DNA from: Limonium bicolor
Lineage: Eukaryota; Streptophyta; Magnoliopsida; Caryophyllales; Plumbaginaceae
Length of the DNA stretch: 64,000 bases
Direction of reading: 5' to 3'
Assembly: GCA_023374045.1 (NCBI GenBank)
Contig: CM041779.1
Coordinates: 302,136,167 to 302,200,166 of the forward strand
Of this stretch, positions 57,139-64,000 are shown piece by piece; the stretch's first letter is position 1; the number at the start of each line of letters is the position of its first letter. Both the position numbers and the translations under genes were made by a program. The notes beneath the pieces were generated by a model. The model was not told where the DNA came from. It did not search any database and worked only from the letters and a program-made list of their open reading frames with translations.

Positions 57139-60100
57139 TGTAACACCCCCGAATAAACATCCAATAGTACAAGCCAAGCTCCTAGTCATATTATATGATA
57201 ACTACGCAGCGGTTCCTACACTATTCGGGTGCTACAGACGCCAACCACCCACGTGGTTGACAGTCCTCATTACCAACTCCAAGTTACGGTCTGAATGACT
57301 GGAAGTCCAACTTTAACGAAGTCCAAATACAACATAAAGTATACAAACCGAGTACCAAGAGTCTACAATATAAGTTCTCAATCCCACAACATAAACCGAA
57401 AGTACAACCCATATATTAAAAACATACTACTAAAATTTTTGCCATGTGGACTACCCCCATGATAGTCCTTCACCTACACTCCGTCACGTTCCAGATGATC
57501 ACCTGTAAAAAAATAAGGACTCAGCAAAACTATGCCGAGTATGAACGTGTGAAGCCCGCATGTTACCGGGCCACACGACTAATTGGTCGAATATTATTAA
57601 GTCCATTTTACATGCTATGATAAAGCAGAGTAAAGCACACATCAGTACATCATGATATCATACACACTCATCGGTAGCATAGCAATATCAGCAAGCAACC
57701 AAACACATCTTGCAAGTAGCACAGCAATATCAATAAGCAACCCAGCACAACTTGCCAGTTGCATGACAATTCAACACGCAGTCCAGCATAATAACTGCTA
57801 GTGTACAACAACATCAAGTAATTATAGGACGTGTGCGTAGGTACATTATACCGTCAATCCTCCGCTATGGGATCATTCAAGAGATTGCGTATTGTTATCT
57901 GTTTTCTCATTACATATGTTTTTCCTTTCTTCTCTTGCACCGAGTCCGGGGATGTAGGTTAGATCCCGAGACCTTGTTAAGTAGGTGCTATTCATTCCTT
58001 GTTACTTAATGATCACCTTTGTGAATTTTCTTATTTGCTTGGTTTCGTTACACATGTTTTCTCTATTCTCTGGCACCGAGTCAGGGGATATAGATTAGAT
58101 CCCGAGGCTTTATTATGTAGGTGCTAATCATTCCTTGTTTCTTCAAGGGTTACTTTGTGAATTCTTTTATCACCGCACGTTGGAGGACGTCTCCTCCATA
58201 GCTAGTCCCCCATTCCCGACCCCCAGGGTCAAGGAAGCGGAAGTCACCTCTAGACTCCAGGATAAGCTTCACCAATTTGTCACTCCCCCATTCCCGACAC
58301 CCAGGTCAAGGAAGCGGAAGTCACCTCTGGACTCCGGGATGTGCTTCACCAACTTGTCACTCCCCCATTCCCGACACCCAGGGTCAAGGAAGCGGAAGTC
58401 ACCTCTGGACTCCGGGATGTGCTTCACCAACTTGTCACTCCCCCATTCCCGACACCCAGGGTCAAGGAAGCGGAAGTCACCTCTGGACTCCGGGATGTGC
58501 TTCACCAAAATATTTCCATCATAGACGGTCAAAGGATCTGATGCAGATACCAACTCCCGATCATCCATACCGCGCGGCCCGAGCTGTTGTCTTCCCGGGT
58601 TATTCTCATGTTTCACAGTTGATACTTTTCGTTTCATTATCATTATAATCTCGACACCATAGTGGGTGTCATTAGCGGTCCTCTAAAGTTAGAGAGGATT
58701 CGTCTCTTTGTATAGTTCTTTTATTTTGTCTACGTGGTTCGTCATGTCTCACCCAAGGAGACTTGCTCTTCATTATGATTAATGAATAGACACCATAGTG
58801 GGTGTCATGGTAGTCCTCAATGGATTAGAGAGGAGTTCCCCTTATTGAGTTTTCTTTGTTTTCATAGTTCGTAGTAGTTCTCGTTTAGTTTTCCCTTTAT
58901 GTAGTTTCTTTTGTTTACATAGTTCGTTGAGTCTCATCTCAAAGTTCCATAACGCGAAAGGGACAAACTACTGTGTGCGCGCAAGTAATATGCCACAACA
59001 ATATAACAATCACATAGGCAAGATAGGCAAGCAATCCAATTTCATGCTTTGATCTTATGTCATTTTCACACACAAGGCACACAGCACACAAGCCGTATAA
59101 CACGGCACATACGAACCACACATGTCCATACCTTTTTCGCTAGTTCGGGTTGTCTCACACTCGGAGTCCCGGTCGGAGCACGTTACGATCCTAGAGTTAA
59201 TTAAACAATGTGTCAGTTCATTATTTTATGTGACGACACTTTATATCGTATGTTATTCCTTAGGTATGTTGTTACATGCTTAGTTTAGATTGACTCTTAG
59301 AATTCCACATGCATTAATCCTAGGCTTAACTTACTCCTAGGATATTCATATCTTTATTTACATGTTAATCAAGCCCTTTTTCCTTAGTAAATGTCTTAGG
59401 GCGTTTTAAGAGGTAATTATGTAACAGTTTGTATAACATAGTATGACATATCTAATGTGTATTCTTTCCTTAGATAAATGGGTGAGTGATATTTTTAACC
59501 TTGTAACGATGATATATATCATAGGTTACCCCTAAAACCCACTTATACAGAAGCCCAAGGTTTATGAAGACGCAACATAAGTTTAGTGTTTAATCTTACA
59601 TAACCTCTCCTTTAGTATGTTAAACCATGTGTATTCTGCCCAAACGTTTCTTCACACACAATCAGGTGAATTAGGTCTGATTTGGGTTCATTAATAGCTA
59701 ACACCTCACTCATATTACTCCTATAATCTATCTATACAGAACAGCTAAGATATTAGGAACCGGGACAACCAACTCCATGTTCCATTGGGTTTCTTGTTTC
59801 TAGTTAGTTTAATTCATGACTGTTGCTCTCCTATAGTGTTTGCCCAACTAGTTATGTGTGTTAGCTTAGGTTTAAACTCAAGACTTCATTCATAATGATT
59901 CACGTAGCTTCTGTAATACTGCACAAAACAGCTACATCAGGGAAATCAGAAGGAAGCAGGACTGAAAATAGGAAACCGGTTTATTGCAGTCTCCTATTGT
60001 TATATTTTTTTTTTTCAGGTGCTAAATGTTTGCTCTAATCCTCCCCAACTTATAGACACTTAGGCTCAGGGTTAGTCAAAGTCTGAGACTCAAAAATTTC

Positions 60101-63100
60101 TCCAGAACAGCACTGATAACTACTTGGAAATTCAGTCAACAGAGAACAGGCAGTGGGAAAAATCTGAAGCAATACATCTGGTTAAGTTCCCTGTTGGTTC
60201 ATCCTATCACTCTCCTAATTTGTCTCTCGATATCACTCTTATGTGCTTCTTACTCAGTTAAAATTTTTAGCTCCATTCTCCCCTCAAACTACTTCAATCA
60301 CCCTCAACTAATTCTCTGCACAGATAAACTGAACCCAAACCTGAACTGATAATCTGATATGAACTCTCTGTTATAGTTGGTTGCTGTTTCTTTAATCTCT
60401 CTCTTCTGTTTTTCCTCAACCGATGTACAACTTCCTCCAGTTAATTTACACACTTAGTTAAGACAGTTTAAAAGACTCTAAGTTCGTTTTTTTTTTTCAA
60501 CTCCAGGAGCAAGGCACACTCACCTCTGAGAAAACTCTACACAGAACTGCAAGTACTGATATGATTTCCTTCTCCTTCTGTTATGTGTCTCGATTATCTA
60601 GCCTGTAGTTTGATTTCCCTTAACTGCTTTAGTTACTACATTGCGTGCTTTTATTTCAATGCTAGTCCTAAGACAAACCAAGGTTATGCTGTTGTACCCA
60701 CTTGAATTACAGAAACTCGAGAATCTCTAGAACTGGAAAAAAGAAACTTGTTTTCTGTCAACTCCTCTTCTAACCTGTCTGTTTAGCCAATGATTTATCT
60801 TTCCATCTGTTCCACGATATTCATCATTTCAATTATGTGTTCCACCTTATATCAACCCAAAGTAACCTAAGACAACACTACACTCCTAATGTCTCAGAAA
60901 CATCTGTTACACAGGAAGCAACTTCAGAAACCAAAACAACCACCTTCTGTATCAGTTTCCTGTTATCATTCTTGTATTCCTTCTGCACACTAACGCATCT
61001 GTCTCTGATTCATCCCCATGTACTACTAATCCAACTACTTGTTTTATCTCCATTTTAAACTCGAAACTTCACAACTAACACTCATCAAATCCCTCTGTAC
61101 AGAAACAGAATAACCTCCCTCCCAAAGAATGAACTGCTCCATCTCTTTTCTTACTGTTTTTCATCAGTTGTTTGGTTTCCCAAATTCTCACGTGATTCTG
61201 TCAACTTAACCTACCTCTTTAATAACATTTCTGACTCATACCCAAGACTCCATAACTCTTCTATCATCCCAGTAAATCTGTTACAGAAAACTGGAATTAA
61301 CCACCACCTGATAAAATTCATTTCTGTTTTGCTTCAGTTATCTACCCTACTTCTTAGTTTCCTTCAACGGTTTCAGTTACTTAGTTATAGGATCTATTAC
61401 AATCCTAACTCTAAGACAAATCTCAAAGTAACCTGATAACTCACCGGAGCTTATACTGAGGCAAAAGTTTCAGAAACTGAAATCAATCTGTTACATTCTC
61501 TTCTGTTTTTTTCCTTTTTGACAGACCTGTGTTCTTTTTCTTTTCCTCACTTCTCTTTTGTTTCCCCTTGGTTTAGCTACTGATTAAGTGATTTATCTCG
61601 TCATACATTTCTAAACAGACCCAGACAAGTGTTGTTAACGACACAGAAGTTCAGCTCTACCGAAACACAGAAAGTTGGCTACCCACTTAAACACAACTAT
61701 ACAGACCCTAATATTCTCAGAACTGTAACAGGTTAGTCATTGTTTCTTCTCACCTTGTCTAGGAGTTAGTTTTCTCCTTGGATTTCTCCTCAGTTGGGTT
61801 TGGCCGTGTGACACAGGATTTCAGGCCTCAGCTCTTGGTTCTGTTACAGCAAGGAGTTAACAGTGAGTTTAGATCAGGACTTGACAGTTTGATGTTGGTT
61901 TATTCTTTTATTGCAGAACCAGTTAGTACAGCTCACCAGTTTAGTGTCTAGGCAGTTGCTCTTGAACCTATCCTTGTTGCCCACCAGACTTCAACTCCCT
62001 GAGACACTCGACACAGCTGAGAAGGTTGTTCTCAAATGGTCAGGCCGATTCAAGGCAGGTAGACAGATCATAGAACTGGCGAGAGTTTTACCTGGTTTTG
62101 TGATGGGTTTAGCACAGAAATGGGATTTCTCCCCTTGGAGAGCCTTGGCACTATCCTTGAGTGGTTTCACCAGCATTGTCCCGCAAGCAATGAGGAGGGA
62201 AAAGAGGTGCAGCAACTCATACCTGGTGTGCTAGGATCAGAGAGGGTGGAAGAAATTCCTGCCCATGCAGAAACGTTGCACAGCAGGAGAGTGGAGGGTA
62301 GCTGAGCAAAGGGTATTAATCGGAGGACAGTGGTCATGGCTCTAAATTCCTAGAGAGTATGGGTGTAGCAGAAGAGCCAGGGTGCTGTCTCCTTGTCTGT
62401 TTCCTAACACAAATCGACATATATAGTAGCATGTTTTAGTAGCCTTGGAGTTGCTGTTAGAGAGGCAGTAGAGGGGAAGGTTGTGGAAGTTGGGAAAACC
62501 GGTACTGGCACGTGGGAGCTTGAAACAGTACCACCTCTGATATGTATACTGTGACTTGGGTTACTTTTGTTGCAGTCAAAGATGGATTAGGAAGTGTTCG
62601 TGGTCTCAGATTACAAGAAGGAAAGGGGGAGGATGTCATTCCCGATCAAGAATCCAGTGTAACTGCTGATGTTTCTCATTGTCTCCCCTACACATTCATG
62701 GTATTTGGAATCAGACAGCATAAGACATTGCGGACAGGATTTTTTTTTTTGTTCTCGGGCAGACCCATGGAGTATGGGCAACTGAATAGAATAGGCTGTT
62801 GCCTCTGAATTGGAGCAGGGGTATGAGCTGAATCTTCTTGTTTTCCGTTTCTTCACTCTTTTTTTTTTTCTTTTTCTGTTGTTCGATGCCGTTGTCTCGA
62901 GGGAGAAGAAGGGCGTCAATGCTTCAGGGAGTGCGTGACTGATTCTGTTGTTTCTTTTCTTTTCATTTACCTTAGTTGATTTAGTACTAATTCCAATTAG
63001 TGTGAGTTAGTAGCTGAAATTGAGTGCAGCTCACCCGGTTAAGCACTTGGAACAAGTATAGGAGGTCTCAGGTTTGAGCCTCAACAGGAGCGTCTTTGCT

Positions 63101-63434
63101 CCCTTTTTCCTTTCTTTTTTTTGTATAAGTTATACTTGATTATTTATATATGTAATATCATATAATATACCACGTTATATTTATTTATTTATTTATTGTT
63201 ACAAGGTTACGCGACGTTATCATTTTTATTACAACGTTACGATATCGTAACGTTACGCCCATGTAGTTTTCATATTAGTACATATTTAAGTACGCCACTT
63301 TATTAGTATGTAACGTCGTCACGCGTTCGGACATATATTATATAATAGATTTAAATTTTTTTTGTACGTTATTTTATGTCCGAATTATAAACGTGTTATG
63401 ATTTTATTTGCGTTTAATGTTCAGGGGTATTTAA
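57139..63434 (-). repeat. LTR 2 of element C
   Basis: 6296 bp, collinear with 50106-56410. It is bordered on both sides by element C internal sequence. Differences from LTR 1 are mostly 1-4 base indels. Confidence 0.92.
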
Positions 63435-64000
63435 CTTACCCCCCTTAAAAGAGACTTCGTCCCGAAGTCTTACTTCCTTAACTCATATTTTCCACTCCTA
63501 GTAATCTTAGGGATCCAGTCCCGCATTCATTATCGATACCAAAAAGATTAAGTCCATAATTATAATGCTCGTGCTTCTAAGCACCGTGCCACATCAGTGG
63601 CTTCACACAAGTTCTCATAGTAGACCAAGATGCTAGCAATGTATATAACATGCTACAATGCAAACCAGGCACCCAACATTCATCATTCATTCATACAGAG
63701 CATATAACATGCTAAAGTGCAACTAAGGCACACAACATTCATTCTTATCACATAGCGTACATAACGTTTTCACACACACAATCCAAACACACAAACCTAC
63801 CAACCACCACGAGTGGTTGTAGGAATACAACTTAATAATTCATCACATCCAAAACAAAACAAAACGCGCTTACCCCCCTTAAAAAGGGGTACGCCCCCGT
63901 ACCCTACCCTAAACACGAACCGAACATCGATGAAAAGGGAGGGGTACATAGTTTTCCTTATCGGATTGATTATATGCCATTGTGGAAACGCCAGATCGGG
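63435..64000 (-). other. Second copy of the element C internal domain (cut by window end)
   Basis: Collinear with 56411-56960, including the PPT, both hairpins (second at 63887-63904) and the start of the three-stem motif. About 165 bp more are expected before a third LTR. Confidence 0.9.

Larger units (their letters stand above)
50106..64000 (-). mobile_element. Element C: tandem LTR-internal-LTR-internal array with giant LTRs and a 0.73 kb interior
   Basis: The repeat unit is 7033 bp (50106 to 57139). The order is LTR 50106-56410, internal 56411-57138, LTR 57139-63434, internal 63435-64000 (incomplete). Sense is minus: PPT beside the left LTR edge, Met PBS at 57122-57133. There is no coding capacity. 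The interior carries only the cis motifs shared with A, B and D. The right end lies beyond the window. Confidence 0.9.

Noticed and set aside
1..64000. tRNA, rRNA, snoRNA or intact host genes
   Set aside because: None recognised. The only host-derived coding sequence I can support is the AlkB insert within element D.

Overview
The window is plant nuclear DNA, most likely from a large repeat-rich genome, and is almost entirely nested LTR retrotransposons. Evidence: LTRs of 1.5 to 6.3 kb, TG..CA ends, 5-bp target-site duplications (TSDs), primer binding sites (PBSs) matching plant initiator-Met and Asp tRNA, a chromodomain Ty3/gypsy polyprotein and an Athila-type gag. I see no intact host gene. 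The species cannot be told from this window.

Layout, outermost to innermost. Element B (starts before base 1, ends 48903, minus strand) is a non-autonomous element with a ~4.3 kb LTR. Its left LTR (1-1268 and 37814-40806) is split by element A (1269-37808, minus, TSD CCCGG). Element A is also non-autonomous, with 4.2 kb LTRs. A's left LTR (1269-3042 and 19105-21501) is split by element D (3043-19099, minus, TSD CCGTC), a gag-pol chromovirus of Tekay/Del type with 4.8 kb LTRs. A's internal domain is split by an Athila-type element (26376-32630, plus, TSD ACTTG) that carries gag but no pol. Bases 48904-50105 hold AT-rich DNA, a (TA)n tract and what looks like the end of a CACTA transposon. Bases 50106-64000 hold element C as a tandem array: LTR (50106-56410), 0.73 kb internal domain, LTR (57139-63434), second internal domain running off the end. 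C has 6.3 kb LTRs and almost no interior.

The most notable item is in element D. Between the Gag zinc knuckles and the protease, in the gag-pol direction, lies an intronless AlkB-type 2-oxoglutarate/Fe(II) dioxygenase of the plant ALKBH1 type (11898-12620). It keeps its HxD, distal His and C-terminal Arg motifs and its own stop codon, but is broken by about two frameshifts. It looks like a captured host cDNA.

A second theme is cis-acting RNA structure. A, B, C and D have largely unrelated LTR and internal sequence. They share LTR tips, a PBS inside a hairpin, a hairpin beside the 3' polypurine tract (PPT), and a second internal PPT followed by another hairpin. The hairpin arms differ between families by compensatory changes. 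A, B and C also share a three-stem structure about 200 bp from the PBS. This suggests that A, B and C are RNA parasites of a D-like autonomous element; C is close to a minimal cis cassette. The coding-free interiors of A and B look like strings of short hairpins.

Paired LTRs differ mainly by 1-3 base indels. The insertions are therefore recent, or the assembly carries residual long-read indel errors; the frameshifts in gag-pol and the AlkB gene should be read with that in mind.
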